A stretch of 64,000 bases of DNA from assembly GCF_000143965.1 (NCBI RefSeq), contig NC_014365.1, positions 1,825,501 through 1,889,500 of the forward strand. Direction: 5' to 3'. The position numbers were made by a program, and so were the translations under genes. Below are positions 8,261 through 19,280 of the stretch, one piece after another. Position 1 is the first letter of the stretch; every line of letters begins with the position of its first letter. The DNA comes from Desulfarculus baarsii DSM 2075. GTDB lineage: Bacteria; Desulfobacterota; Desulfarculia; Desulfarculales; Desulfarculaceae. The notes under the pieces were generated by a model, which had not been told where the DNA came from, did no database searches, and saw only the letters and a list, made by a program, of their open reading frames with translations.

Positions 8261-9568
8261 TTTGTAGATCAACCCCCGCCGGGTGATGCCCAGGATATCG
8301 GCCGCCTTGGTGCGGTTGCCGCCGGTCTGGGCCAAGGCCAGGCGGATGGCCTCCACCTCGCTTTGCTCCAAGGTCTTGACGGCCGGCGGCGTGGCTGTTG
8401 CCGGCGGCGCTGGGCCGGGCGACGCGCTTGCCGCGCCCTGGCGCACGGCCGGGGGCAGGTGCTCGGGCAGGATCACGTCGGTCTGGCTGAGCAGGCCGGC
8501 TCGCTCCATGGCGTTGGCCAACTCGCGCACGTTGCCGGGCCAGTGGTGGGCTTGCAGGGCTTGGGCCGCCGCCCGCGAAAGGCGTTTGTCGCCGCCGGCC
8601 AAAAAACGTCGCGCCAGGGGCAGGATGTCCTCGGGCCGCTGGCGCAGGGGCGGCGCTTCGATGGCCACCACGTTGAGCCGATAATAGAGGTCTTGCCGAA
8701 AACGCCCCGCCGCCGCCTCGGCCTGGATGTCGTGGTTGGTGGCGGCGATCAGCCGAAAATCCGAGGCCAGCTCGCGGTCGCCGCCCACCGGCGTCACCCG
8801 GCCGGTCTCGATGGCCCGCAACAGGGCCGGCTGCAACTCCAGGGGCATGTCGCCGATTTCATCCAAAAACAGCGTGCCGCCGTCGGCCTCGCGAAAGCGG
8901 CCCAGCCGCCGGGCCGATGCGCCGGTGAAAGAGCCGCGTTCGTGGCCGAAAAGTTCGCTGGCCAGCAGGCCGGCCGGGATGGCCGCACAGTTGACGGCCA
9001 CCAGGGGCTTGGCGGCGCGCGGGCTGTGGCGATGGATCAAGCGGGCCAGCACCTCCTTGCCCGCGCCGCTTTCACCGGTGATCAGCACGCTGGCCGTGCT
9101 GGCGGCGGCCTTCAGGGCCTGGGCCAGGGCCGCCCGCCAGGCCGGGGCCTGGGCCACCAGGCCGTGCAGGGCCTGGGGCGGCAGGTCGTCGTCGGCGGTT
9201 TGCTCGGCCGGGCCGACGACCTCGGCCACGGCGGCCAAGAGTTGGTCGCTGTCGACCGGCTTGGCCAGGTAATCCACCGCGCCCAGCTTGAGGGCGCGCA
9301 CGGCCTGGCCCACCTCGGCATGGGCGGTTATCAGCAAAAATGGCAGGTCCGGGCGCTCGCGGCGGCCGCGGCGCAATAGCTCCAGGCCGTCCAGGCCGGG
9401 CAGGCGCACGTCGCAGAGCACCAGCTCCGGCCGTTTGGCTTCGATCATTTGCAGGGCCTGGAGGCCATCGGCGGCGGCGATGGTTTCGTAGCCGGCCCTG
9501 GACAGGGCCTGGGCGTAAAGCTGGCGATAGCCCGCCTCGTCATCGACGATCAGCACCAGTTTACTCAC
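8237..9568 (-). CDS. Sigma-54-dependent response regulator (NtrC family)
   Basis: The 443-residue protein has a receiver domain (about 1-120, phosphoacceptor Asp53 in LCDVRLPG), an AAA+ domain (Walker A GESGAGKE) and a Fis-type helix-turn-helix at the end (NRTKAADILGITRRGLIYKL). The sigma-54 contact loop reads GSFTGA rather than the usual GAFTGA. It starts at GTG, and its first bases overlap the stop of the kinase gene upstream (GTGA), so the pair is one operon. It converges on the RACo gene and is likely to control some of the methyltransferase or channel genes, although I found no convincing -24/-12 promoter. Confidence 0.93.
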   Translation of the reverse strand: MSKLVLIVDDEAGYRQLYAQALSRAGYETIAAADGLQALQMIEAKRPELVLCDVRLPGLDGLELLRRGRRERPDLPFLLITAHAEVGQAVRALKLGAVDYLAKPVDSDQLLAAVAEVVGPAEQTADDDLPPQALHGLVAQAPAWRAALAQALKAAASTASVLITGESGAGKEVLARLIHRHSPRAAKPLVAVNCAAIPAGLLASELFGHERGSFTGASARRLGRFREADGGTLFLDEIGDMPLELQPALLRAIETGRVTPVGGDRELASDFRLIAATNHDIQAEAAAGRFRQDLYYRLNVVAIEAPPLRQRPEDILPLARRFLAGGDKRLSRAAAQALQAHHWPGNVRELANAMERAGLLSQTDVILPEHLPPAVRQGAASASPGPAPPATATPPAVKTLEQSEVEAIRLALAQTGGNRTKAADILGITRRGLIYKLKRLGLD

Positions 9569-10833
9569 TGGCCCTCGCCTCGGCCCGGGGCCGGTTTGAC
9601 GCCCTGGATCGTCACCGTCGCGCCCTGGCCCGGTTGCGATTCCATGGCCACGCTCCAGCCGTGCTCCTCGACAAAACGCTTGACAATGGCCAGGCCCAGG
9701 CCATGACCAGAGGCGTCACCAGATACATATGGCTTGAATATCTTTGGCAAAAGATCGGATGGCACGCCCGCGCCGCGATCCTTGACCATAAGCGTGGCCG
9801 TCTCGCCCTGGCGGACTAGGGCGACGCTTATCTCATCACCGGGCCGGGAGGCGCGCAGGCTGTTGAGCAACAGGTTGACCAGCACCTGGCGCAGCATCTC
9901 TTCGTCGGCCAGGATGGGCCAAGGCGGGCAGTCGATGCGCGTGACGACCCCGGCGGCCTCCAGGTCGGGCTTGATGAGCTGGGTGACTTTTTCGGCCAGG
10001 GCGGCCAAGTCGACCGGGGCGATGTTGGGTTGTCGTCGGCTGGCGAAGGTCATGAAGCCGCCCAAGCGGGCGCTGGCCTTGTCGGCCTCGTCGATGATGT
10101 CGATGAGCATCTGGCGGCTTTGAGCCGGCTGATCGGGCTGGTCGGCGATCTGCTGGGCCAGGCCCAGGATGATGCCCAGGGGGTTTTTGGTCTCATGGGC
10201 CAGGCCGGCGGCGGCCAGGCCAAGGTCTTCGAGGTGTTCGCGGCGGGCTCGTTCGGCCTTGAGCTGCTCGGCCAAAAGCGCCCCGCGAATGGCCATGACC
10301 CAGGCCGCCAGACTGGCTACGATGAAGCACAGGGCGATGGTTACGGTGATGAAAAGCGCCGTGATGGCGCGGGGATGGCCAGGGCGTTCCGGCGGCGGGC
10401 GAAAGCCCACCAGCAAGGTTTGGCCGGCCGGGTCGTGGCCGGGCAGATGAAGCCTGCGCCAGATCAACAGGCGGCCGTCGACGGTCATGTCGCCTTCAGG
10501 GGTGGGCAGATTTTGAGGGCGGGGGCCGCCGCCGGCGCTGAAAATCGCCTCGTCGCCTTGGCGCAGCTCGACAAAGCTGATGGGCGAGGCGCTGATGAAG
10601 CTTTTGAGCAGATTGTTGGCTTGCGTGCGGTTTTCCGGCTTGTATTCGGCCAGCGCCGCGAAAGCGCCGTCCATGGCGTCGACCAGGCCCATGACGCGCT
10701 GGTGGGCCAGGCGGTCAAAGGTCTGGTTGATGTCGCTCCAGCGGTGCCAGGCCCACAGAAAAAGGGCGCTGACCATCAGGATGGTGACGATGATTGGCGT
10801 GCGGTATGTCGTCAGTATGGCGGGCGTTTTCAC
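9565..10833 (-). CDS. Membrane sensor histidine kinase
   Basis: The 422-residue kinase has two membrane segments (about 12-30 and 162-185) enclosing a roughly 130-residue periplasmic sensor region. A dimerisation/phosphoacceptor domain follows (LAAAGLAHETKNPLGIIL, phosphorylated His in HETKNP), then a HATPase domain with N box (LVNLLLNSLRAS), DRGAGVP and GHGLGLAIVKRF. It overlaps the response regulator by 4 bases and should be its partner. The periplasmic domain shows no family I can name. A role in sensing the substrate of the adjacent methyltransferase system is inference from position. Confidence 0.92.
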   Translation of the reverse strand: MKTPAILTTYRTPIIVTILMVSALFLWAWHRWSDINQTFDRLAHQRVMGLVDAMDGAFAALAEYKPENRTQANNLLKSFISASPISFVELRQGDEAIFSAGGGPRPQNLPTPEGDMTVDGRLLIWRRLHLPGHDPAGQTLLVGFRPPPERPGHPRAITALFITVTIALCFIVASLAAWVMAIRGALLAEQLKAERARREHLEDLGLAAAGLAHETKNPLGIILGLAQQIADQPDQPAQSRQMLIDIIDEADKASARLGGFMTFASRRQPNIAPVDLAALAEKVTQLIKPDLEAAGVVTRIDCPPWPILADEEMLRQVLVNLLLNSLRASRPGDEISVALVRQGETATLMVKDRGAGVPSDLLPKIFKPYVSGDASGHGLGLAIVKRFVEEHGWSVAMESQPGQGATVTIQGVKPAPGRGEGQ

Positions 10834-10911
10834 GGATAAAGGCTCGTTGTCGGCCGGCTTCGTTCGCCGGCGCGGGGCCGGGGAGCGAATGCCTGGCCGT
10901 TGGGGGGCCGG

Positions 10912-11238
10912 TTATTCGGAGATGCCGATTTCCTTGGCCACTTCCAGCAGGTTGCGATCGGGTTGGTTGCCGCAGGCGTCGACGATGTTGTTGGAGAAAT
11001 CGTCGATGGTCTGCCAACGAATGACCGTATCGCCCGAAACGCCGCTCAGGTAGCCGTCCAACCACAACAGGACCAGGCCGGCGGTCTCCTCGTCACTCTT
11101 GGCCAGGCCCATGATGAAGTCCTGGCAGGTGAGGGCCCCGAAGTCCACGTCGTCGACGTTTTGCTTTTGGGCCATTGCCGCCGAGGAAAAAATCGCCAAC
11201 AGACTCAGACACATGACAAGCGCCACGATCTTTTTCAT
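10912..11238 (-). CDS. HdeA/HdeB-like periplasmic acid-stress chaperone family protein
   Basis: The frame opens at 11292, but Met at 11238 begins a classic signal peptide (MKKIVALVMC, cleavage after SSAAMA), giving 108 residues. The mature part reads LTCQDFIMGL, LLWLDGYLSG and IVDACGNQPD, with two cysteines placed like the single disulfide of HdeA. Family members are small periplasmic chaperones, and some relatives have other stress roles. It lies between the kinase operon and the divergent cas operon and does not obviously belong to either. Confidence 0.75.
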   Translation of the reverse strand: MKKIVALVMCLSLLAIFSSAAMAQKQNVDDVDFGALTCQDFIMGLAKSDEETAGLVLLWLDGYLSGVSGDTVIRWQTIDDFSNNIVDACGNQPDRNLLEVAKEIGISE

Positions 11239-11388
11239 TGTTTTTCGCTTTCTTAAATTATGCGTAACGGTCAATTGGCAGGCGCTGTTCAAATAAAAAC
11301 CGCACTCGATTCAATGTTCATCATGCCAGGCCCAAAGTCAATGCTTATCGCCGGCCGCCGCGCCTTGGCCCGCCCCCATAAAAAAACA

Positions 11389-11418
11389 TTGTCATGATCA
11401 ACAAAAGTATATGATAAT
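11389..11418 (+). promoter_or_regulatory. Candidate promoter of the cas operon
   Basis: In the 229-bp region between the HdeA-like gene and cas3, TTGTCA at 11389-11394 is followed by the AT-rich TATGATAAT at 11410-11418. Read as TATGAT the spacing is 15; read as GATAAT it is 18. It is the most AT-rich and promoter-like stretch before cas3 and lies about 100 bases upstream of its ATG. Weak to moderate support. Confidence 0.4.
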
Positions 11419-11521
11419 AGCGGCGCGGCAAGTTAGTCACCCAAACGTCAGCGCGGTGGGCCGTGGCGGGCAATGTCGCCCGTCGCCGGGCGTGGCCGCG
11501 CGCGCAAAAAAGGGGGGATGA

Positions 11522-13747
11522 ATGGCGGGCGAGTTTTACGCGCGGCCCAAGGACGGCGCGCCCGAGGATCAGTGGCAAACCATCGAGGAGCACCTGACCA
11601 ACGTGGCCGAGGAGGCCGGGCGCATGGCCTTGGCCTTTGGCGCGGGGCCGTGGGGCCGGGCGGCGGGGCTGCTGCACGATCTGGGCAAATATTCCGAGGC
11701 CTTTCAACGGCGGCTGCGCGGCGGCCCAAAGGTCGATCACTCCACGGCCGGGGCCCGGCGGGCGCGGGCGCTGTTCGGCCCTGGCTGGGGCAAGCTGCTG
11801 GCCTACGCCATCGCCGGCCACCACGCCGGTTTGGCCAACGGCAATGATGGCTCGCCATCCGATTTGGTCAGCCGTTTGGGCGAAAGCCGTCGCAAACGCC
11901 AGATCGAACCATACGAGCGTTTCGACCCGCGCTTGCTGGCCGATTTGTCGCTGGTCGCGCCGCCGCTCAAGCGCGACGACGAGCGAAGCGGTTTTCAGGC
12001 GGCCTTTTTCGCGCGGATGATTTTTTCGTGCTTGGTCGACGCCGACCGCCTGGATTCCGAGCGCTTCACCAGCCCGGACAAGGCCGCCTGGCGCGACGGC
12101 TGGCCCGACGTCGATCAGCTATGGACCCGGTTGGAGGCCTTTTTGGCCGGGCTGCGGGCCAAGGCCGCGGCCTCGCCGCTCAACAAGCGCCGCAACGAGA
12201 TCCTCGACGCTTGCCTGGCCGCCGCCGATCAGCCGCCGGGCCTGTTTTCGCTGACCGTGCCCACCGGCGGCGGCAAGACCTATTCGTCGCTGGCCTTCGC
12301 CCTGCGCCACGCCCACGGGCACGGCCTGCGCCGGGTCATTTACGTGATCCCCTACACCAGCATCATCGACCAGAACGCCAGCGTGATGCGCGACGCCCTG
12401 GGCGACGACGCCGTGTTGGAGCATCACTCCAGCCTGCCCGTCAACGACGACCAGAAAGACGACGGCGCGGCCTTCCGGCGCGGCGACCTGGCCGCCGAAA
12501 ACTGGGACGCGCCGCTGGTGATCACCACCAACGTGCAGTTTTTCGAATCGCTGTTCGCCAACAAGCCGGGCAAGTGCCGCAAGTTGCACAACATCGCCGG
12601 CAGCGTGATCATCCTCGACGAGGCGCAGATGCTGCCCCGCGACCAACTGCGGCCTTGCCTGGCGGCCCTGCGCGAGCTGACGCTGAATTATGGTTGCAGC
12701 GTGGTGCTCTGCACGGCCACCCAGCCGGCCTTTGGCGACGCCGAGACCTTCGACTCCCTGGCCATGCGCCCGCGCGAGCTGGCCCCCGACCCGGAGCGGC
12801 TTTACGACGAGTTCCGGCGGGTGAGGGTGGTGTTGGAGGGCATGCTCTCCGCCGACGAACTGGCTGGCCGCCTGGCCGCCCACGATCAAGTCTTGTGCGT
12901 GGTCAACACCCGCCGCCACGCCCGCGACGTCTTTCGCCGGCTGGCCGCCGGGCGGCCCACGGGCCAGGTTTATCATTTGAGCACCCTGATGCACGCCACC
13001 CACCGCCGGGCCAAGCTGGAGGCGATCCGCGCCGATCTGGCCGCCGGACGGCCTTGCCTGGCAGTCAGCACCCAGCTGGTGGAGGCTGGCGTGGACGTGG
13101 ACTTCCCCCACGTTTACCGGGCCATGGCCGGCCTGGATTCGCTGGCCCAGGCCGCCGGCCGCTGCAACCGCGAGGGCCGCCTGGCCGAGCTGGGCCTGCT
13201 GCACGTGTTTGATTGTGACAAACAAGAATATAAGCCGCCCCACAGCCTGATCGCGCCGATGGAGGAGGGCCGCGGGGTGCTGCGCCGTTGCGCGGCGGGC
13301 GACGACCTTTTGTCGTTGGCCAACATCGGCGACTATTTCGCGGGGCTGTATCACCGGCACAAAGACCGGCTAGACGTGGGTGATATCTTGGCCGAGTTGG
13401 CCCCAGGGGCAAAGAACGCCGACTTTCCCTTCGCCACCGTGGCCGATTTGTTCAAGTATTTCGACAGCCCCGGTCAGCCACTGTTGGTCTGCGACGAAAA
13501 CCTGCGCCGGAGAATCGTTGACGGCCTGCGCCACGCGCCCAACCCCGGGCTTTTTCTGCGCCGGGCCCAGCCCTGGCTGGTGCAGATCTACGATCACGAG
13601 ATCGGGCAACTGGAGCGCAAGGGCGCGGTTTCGCGGGTGGTGGAGGGCGGTCTGGCCGTGCTGGAAGAGCCAGCGCTCTACCGCGATGACGTGGGCCTGG
13701 ATATCGACCTTGACGCGCCAGGCGATCCCAACAAGACATATTATTGA
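11522..13747 (+). CDS. cas3: CRISPR-associated helicase-nuclease Cas3 (type I-C)
   Basis: The 741-residue protein starts at ATG 11522 after a GGGGGG purine run. The N-terminal HD nuclease domain shows EHLTNVAEEA, LLHDLGKYS and AGHHAGLANG. The superfamily 2 helicase part has Walker A PTGGGKTYSS, DEAQ (in place of DEAH) with MLPRDQL, motif III CTATQPAFG, then STQLVEAGVDVDFP and QAAGRCNREG near the end. Cas3 is recruited by Cascade to the R-loop, nicks the displaced strand and degrades the target processively. All catalytic motifs look intact. It is the first gene of the operon, 47 bases before cas5c. Confidence 0.97.
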   Translation: MAGEFYARPKDGAPEDQWQTIEEHLTNVAEEAGRMALAFGAGPWGRAAGLLHDLGKYSEAFQRRLRGGPKVDHSTAGARRARALFGPGWGKLLAYAIAGHHAGLANGNDGSPSDLVSRLGESRRKRQIEPYERFDPRLLADLSLVAPPLKRDDERSGFQAAFFARMIFSCLVDADRLDSERFTSPDKAAWRDGWPDVDQLWTRLEAFLAGLRAKAAASPLNKRRNEILDACLAAADQPPGLFSLTVPTGGGKTYSSLAFALRHAHGHGLRRVIYVIPYTSIIDQNASVMRDALGDDAVLEHHSSLPVNDDQKDDGAAFRRGDLAAENWDAPLVITTNVQFFESLFANKPGKCRKLHNIAGSVIILDEAQMLPRDQLRPCLAALRELTLNYGCSVVLCTATQPAFGDAETFDSLAMRPRELAPDPERLYDEFRRVRVVLEGMLSADELAGRLAAHDQVLCVVNTRRHARDVFRRLAAGRPTGQVYHLSTLMHATHRRAKLEAIRADLAAGRPCLAVSTQLVEAGVDVDFPHVYRAMAGLDSLAQAAGRCNREGRLAELGLLHVFDCDKQEYKPPHSLIAPMEEGRGVLRRCAAGDDLLSLANIGDYFAGLYHRHKDRLDVGDILAELAPGAKNADFPFATVADLFKYFDSPGQPLLVCDENLRRRIVDGLRHAPNPGLFLRRAQPWLVQIYDHEIGQLERKGAVSRVVEGGLAVLEEPALYRDDVGLDIDLDAPGDPNKTYY

Positions 13748-13764
13748 AACCCGTCCTGGTTTGA

Positions 13765-16247
<2,483 letters not shown>

Positions 16248-16248
16248 C

Positions 16249-17127
16249 ATGAGCCAGGTTCTGGAAAATCGCTACGAGTTTGTCTATCTGTTCGACGTGG
16301 AAAACGGCAACCCCAACGGCGACCCCGACGCCGGCAACATGCCCCGCCTGGACCCCGAGACCAACCACGGCCTGGTCACCGACGTGTGCCTCAAGCGCAA
16401 GGTGCGCAATTACGTGCAGTTGGCCAAGGAAGAAGCCGCCGGCTTCAAGATCTACGTCAAGGAAAAAGCCCTGCTCAATCAGCTCCACGAGCTGGCCTAT
16501 GTCAACAACCCCGACATCGAGCGGCCCGACAAAAAGAAGCTGCCCAAAAAGCAAGAGGAAGCCCAGAAAATCACCCGCTGGATGTGCGACAATTTTTACG
16601 ATATCCGCACCTTTGGCGCGGTCATGAGCACCGAGATCAACGCCGGCCAGGTGCGCGGGCCGGTGCAGTTCAACTTCTCGCGCAGCGTCGAGCCCATCCT
16701 GCCCATGGAGATCAGCATCACCCGCATGGCCGTGACCAACGAGGCCGATCTGCAAAAAGAGCGCACCATGGGCCGCAAGCACATCGTGCCCTACGCCCTT
16801 TATCGCGGCGAAGGCTATGTCTCGGCCCCGCTGGCCCAGCAGACCGGCTTTGGCCCCGACGACCTGGAGCTTTTGTGGGAGGCGCTGTGCAACATGTTCG
16901 AGCACGACCGCTCGGCGGCCCGGGGCAAGATGAGCGCCCGGCGGCTCTATGTCTTCAAGCACGATTCGCGCTTGGGCAGCGCCCCGGCCCAGAAGCTCTT
17001 CGACCTGGTGCGCGTGGCGCGTAAAGACGCCGAGGCCAAAGCGCCGGCCCGGTCTTTCGGCGACTACCAGGTGAGCGTCGACCGCGCCGGCCTGCCCCAG
17101 GGCGTGACCGTGGAAGAGATGCTCTAG
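16249..17127 (+). CDS. cas7c: Cas7c Cascade backbone subunit (Csd2)
   Basis: The frame is open from 16174, but ATG 16249 follows GAGGAGG and lies one base after the cas8c stop, giving 292 residues. The start [25 protein letters not shown] is the Csd2 signature. Later [16 protein letters not shown] and [18 protein letters not shown] are also typical. Six or more copies coat the crRNA along the spacer. Nothing is missing compared with the family. Confidence 0.97.
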   Translation: MSQVLENRYEFVYLFDVENGNPNGDPDAGNMPRLDPETNHGLVTDVCLKRKVRNYVQLAKEEAAGFKIYVKEKALLNQLHELAYVNNPDIERPDKKKLPKKQEEAQKITRWMCDNFYDIRTFGAVMSTEINAGQVRGPVQFNFSRSVEPILPMEISITRMAVTNEADLQKERTMGRKHIVPYALYRGEGYVSAPLAQQTGFGPDDLELLWEALCNMFEHDRSAARGKMSARRLYVFKHDSRLGSAPAQKLFDLVRVARKDAEAKAPARSFGDYQVSVDRAGLPQGVTVEEML

Positions 17128-17131
17128 GGCC

Positions 17132-17773
17132 ATGTGGGACGAAGCCGACCTCGTGCCGCTGAGCGCCTTGCAGCACTGGATCTATTGCCCGCGCCAATGC
17201 GGCTTGATCTACCTGGAGCGGGTCTGGGCCGAGAATCGCTTCACCGCCGAGGGCCGGCTGCTGCACGAAAAGGCCCACGAGGCCGGCTATGAAACGCGGG
17301 GACAGGTCCGCATCGCGCGCGGCCTGTCCCTGCGCTCCGAGGCCCACGGCCTGGTGGGCGTGGCCGATGTGGTGGAGTTTCATCGGGCTGACGGCCACTG
17401 GCTAGCCTTTCCGGTGGAGTACAAACGCGGCCGGAGTAAGGATCACGCCGCCGACCGCGCGCAGCTTTGCGCCCAGGCCCTGTGCCTGGAGGAAATGCTG
17501 GGCCAACATATCGCCGCTGGGGCGCTTTTTTACGGCCAAAGCCGTCGCCGGCAAGACGTGGATTTTGACGCGGCCCTGCGCGGCCAGACCATCGCCACCA
17601 TCGCCCAGGTGCGGGCCATGCTGCGCCTGGGCCGCACGCCACCGCCGCCCAACGACAAGCGCTGCCCACAATGCTCGCTGCGCCAGGCCTGCCTGCCCGC
17701 CATCTGCGGCACGGGCCTGGGTTCGGCCGCCTGGCTGGCGCGCAAGATCAGCCGAGCCTTGGAGGAGCCATGA
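17132..17773 (+). CDS. cas4: Cas4 adaptation nuclease
   Basis: The 213-residue RecB-like nuclease has the N-terminal YCPRQCGLIY cysteines and the C-terminal CPQCSLRQAC cysteines that bind an iron-sulfur cluster. RLLHEKAHEAGYE, ADVVEF and VEYKRGR carry the expected His, Asp, Glu and Lys of the nuclease site. In type I-C, Cas4 with Cas1 checks the PAM and trims prespacers so that spacers insert in the right direction. It overlaps cas1 by 4 bases. Confidence 0.96.
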   Translation: MWDEADLVPLSALQHWIYCPRQCGLIYLERVWAENRFTAEGRLLHEKAHEAGYETRGQVRIARGLSLRSEAHGLVGVADVVEFHRADGHWLAFPVEYKRGRSKDHAADRAQLCAQALCLEEMLGQHIAAGALFYGQSRRRQDVDFDAALRGQTIATIAQVRAMLRLGRTPPPPNDKRCPQCSLRQACLPAICGTGLGSAAWLARKISRALEEP

Positions 17774-18804
17774 AGCACCTGCTGAACACGCTGTTTCTGA
17801 CCCGTGACGACTTGCAATTGGTCAAGGACGGCCAGAGCCTTTTGGTCAAGCAGGGCAATGAAGTGCTCTTGCGCAAGCCCGTGCACATGCTGGGCGGGGT
17901 GATCAGCCTGGGCCGCTCGTACATAACGCCCCAGGCCATGGCCTTTTGCGCCGAAAACGATGTGGCCCTGAGCCTGCTTTCGCCCAACGGCCGTTTCCTG
18001 GCCCAGGTGCGCGGGCCGGTCTCGGGCAATGTCTTGCTGCGCCGGGCCCAGTTTCGCCTGGCCGACGACGACAAGGCGGCCAACAACATCGCCCAAGCAG
18101 TGGTGGCGGCCAAGCTGGTCAACTGCCGGGGATTGCTGCGGCGGGCGGCCCGCGATCAAACCCTGGAGGCCGACGCCGAGGCCCTGGCCCTGGCCGCCGA
18201 TCGGCTGGCCCAGGTGCTGCGCCGGCTGGAGGGCGCGCAATCGCTGGAGGAGACGCGGGGCCTGGAAGGCGAGGGCGCGGCCGCCTATTTTGGCGTGTTT
18301 GGCCGGCTGATCAGCGCCCAGGGCGATGGCTTCGCCTTTAACGGGCGCAATCGCCGCCCGCCGCGTGACGCGGTCAACGCCTTGCTTTCGTTCGCCTATA
18401 CGCTGCTGGCCCACGACATTTCCGGCGCGTGCCAGGCGGTTGGGTTGGATCCGCAAGTTGGCTTTCTGCACCGCGACCGCCCTGGCCGGCCCAGCCTGGC
18501 CCTGGATCTGATGGAGGAGATGCGGCCGATGATGGTCGATCGGCTGGTGCTGAACCTGATCAATCTGCGCCAGGTGCGGGCCAAGGGCTTTGCCATCGAG
18601 CCGGCGGGCGGCGTGCGCATGGATGACGACACGCGCAAGGGCCTGTTGGTGGCCTATCAAGAGCGCAAACAAAAAGAGATTCATCACCCGGTGTTGGACG
18701 AAAAAATCCCGTTGGGCCTGTTGCCGCACGTGCAGGCGATGTTGCTGGCGCGGCATATCCGGGGTGATCTGCCCGGTTATCCGGCGCATTTTCACAAGTT
18801 CTAG
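17770..18804 (+). CDS. cas1: Cas1 integrase
   Basis: The ATG at 17770 follows GGAGGAG and overlaps the cas4 stop (ATGA). It gives 344 residues beginning MKHLLNTLFLTRDDLQLVKD. The C-terminal helical domain has the metal-binding residues in EGEGAAAYFGVFG, the His/Asp region LLAHDISGACQAVGLDP and HRDRPGRPSLALDLMEEMRP. With Cas2 it integrates new spacers at the leader-first repeat. All expected motifs are present, so adaptation is probably functional, in line with the very long array. Confidence 0.97.
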   Translation: MKHLLNTLFLTRDDLQLVKDGQSLLVKQGNEVLLRKPVHMLGGVISLGRSYITPQAMAFCAENDVALSLLSPNGRFLAQVRGPVSGNVLLRRAQFRLADDDKAANNIAQAVVAAKLVNCRGLLRRAARDQTLEADAEALALAADRLAQVLRRLEGAQSLEETRGLEGEGAAAYFGVFGRLISAQGDGFAFNGRNRRPPRDAVNALLSFAYTLLAHDISGACQAVGLDPQVGFLHRDRPGRPSLALDLMEEMRPMMVDRLVLNLINLRQVRAKGFAIEPAGGVRMDDDTRKGLLVAYQERKQKEIHHPVLDEKIPLGLLPHVQAMLLARHIRGDLPGYPAHFHKF

Positions 18805-18813
18805 GAGCGGCCG

Positions 18814-19104
18814 ATGATGATTTTGGTCTGCTACGACGTGGAGACGGTTTCGCCGGGCGGCCAGCGGCGTCTGCGGCGGGTGGCGCGGCATTGCATGAAT
18901 TATGGCGAGCGCGTGCAAAATTCGGTGTTCGAGTGTCTGTTGGACCCGGCGCAGTGGGTGCGTTTCAAGGCCAAGCTGGAGGGTGAGGCGGACTTGCAGC
19001 GCGACAGTCTGCGCTACTATTTTTTGGGCGCCAACTGGCGACGGCGGGTGGAGCACGTGGGGGCCAAGCCGGTTTTGGACCCTGACGCGCCGCTGGTGCT
19101 TTAG
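18814..19104 (+). CDS. cas2: Cas2 adaptation protein
   Basis: The 96-residue ferredoxin-fold protein starts MMILVCYDVETVSPGGQRRL, the usual Cas2 beginning (YDVET). The GGAG nine bases before the first ATG supports this start, and the second ATG is three bases on. It ends with DPDAPLVL. Cas2 dimers bridge two Cas1 dimers in the integrase. It is the last cas gene, 176 bases before the first repeat. Confidence 0.96.
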   Translation: MMILVCYDVETVSPGGQRRLRRVARHCMNYGERVQNSVFECLLDPAQWVRFKAKLEGEADLQRDSLRYYFLGANWRRRVEHVGAKPVLDPDAPLVL

Positions 19105-19280
19105 CGCGAAGCGCAAGTGATGGGCAAAATGCCGGTGGGTTCGCGCATGGCTATTGAGCTGAAATCGTGGCTGTTTTGCGTTGCGCTGTTTTGCTGCGGC
19201 CGCTTTTTGCGTCTGAATGATGTCGGTTCGCGGTTTCGGCTTGATATGTTCATAAGTTTTAGTGTGTTATGATGGTGTAT
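19105..19280 (+). promoter_or_regulatory. CRISPR leader
   Basis: This 176-bp non-coding region between cas2 and the first repeat is T-rich and less GC-rich than its surroundings. Its last 40 bases are AT-rich, with TTGATA at 19241-19246 and TATGAT at 19268-19273. That spacing (21) is too long for a standard promoter, so the array promoter is not pinned down. Position, base composition and the intact first repeat make this the leader where Cas1-Cas2 inserts new spacers. The array is then transcribed on the + strand. Confidence 0.8.

Noticed and set aside
13744-13751. ATTGAAAC just after cas3, like the repeat end
   Set aside because: The 8-base match has no other repeat sequence around it and is expected by chance.
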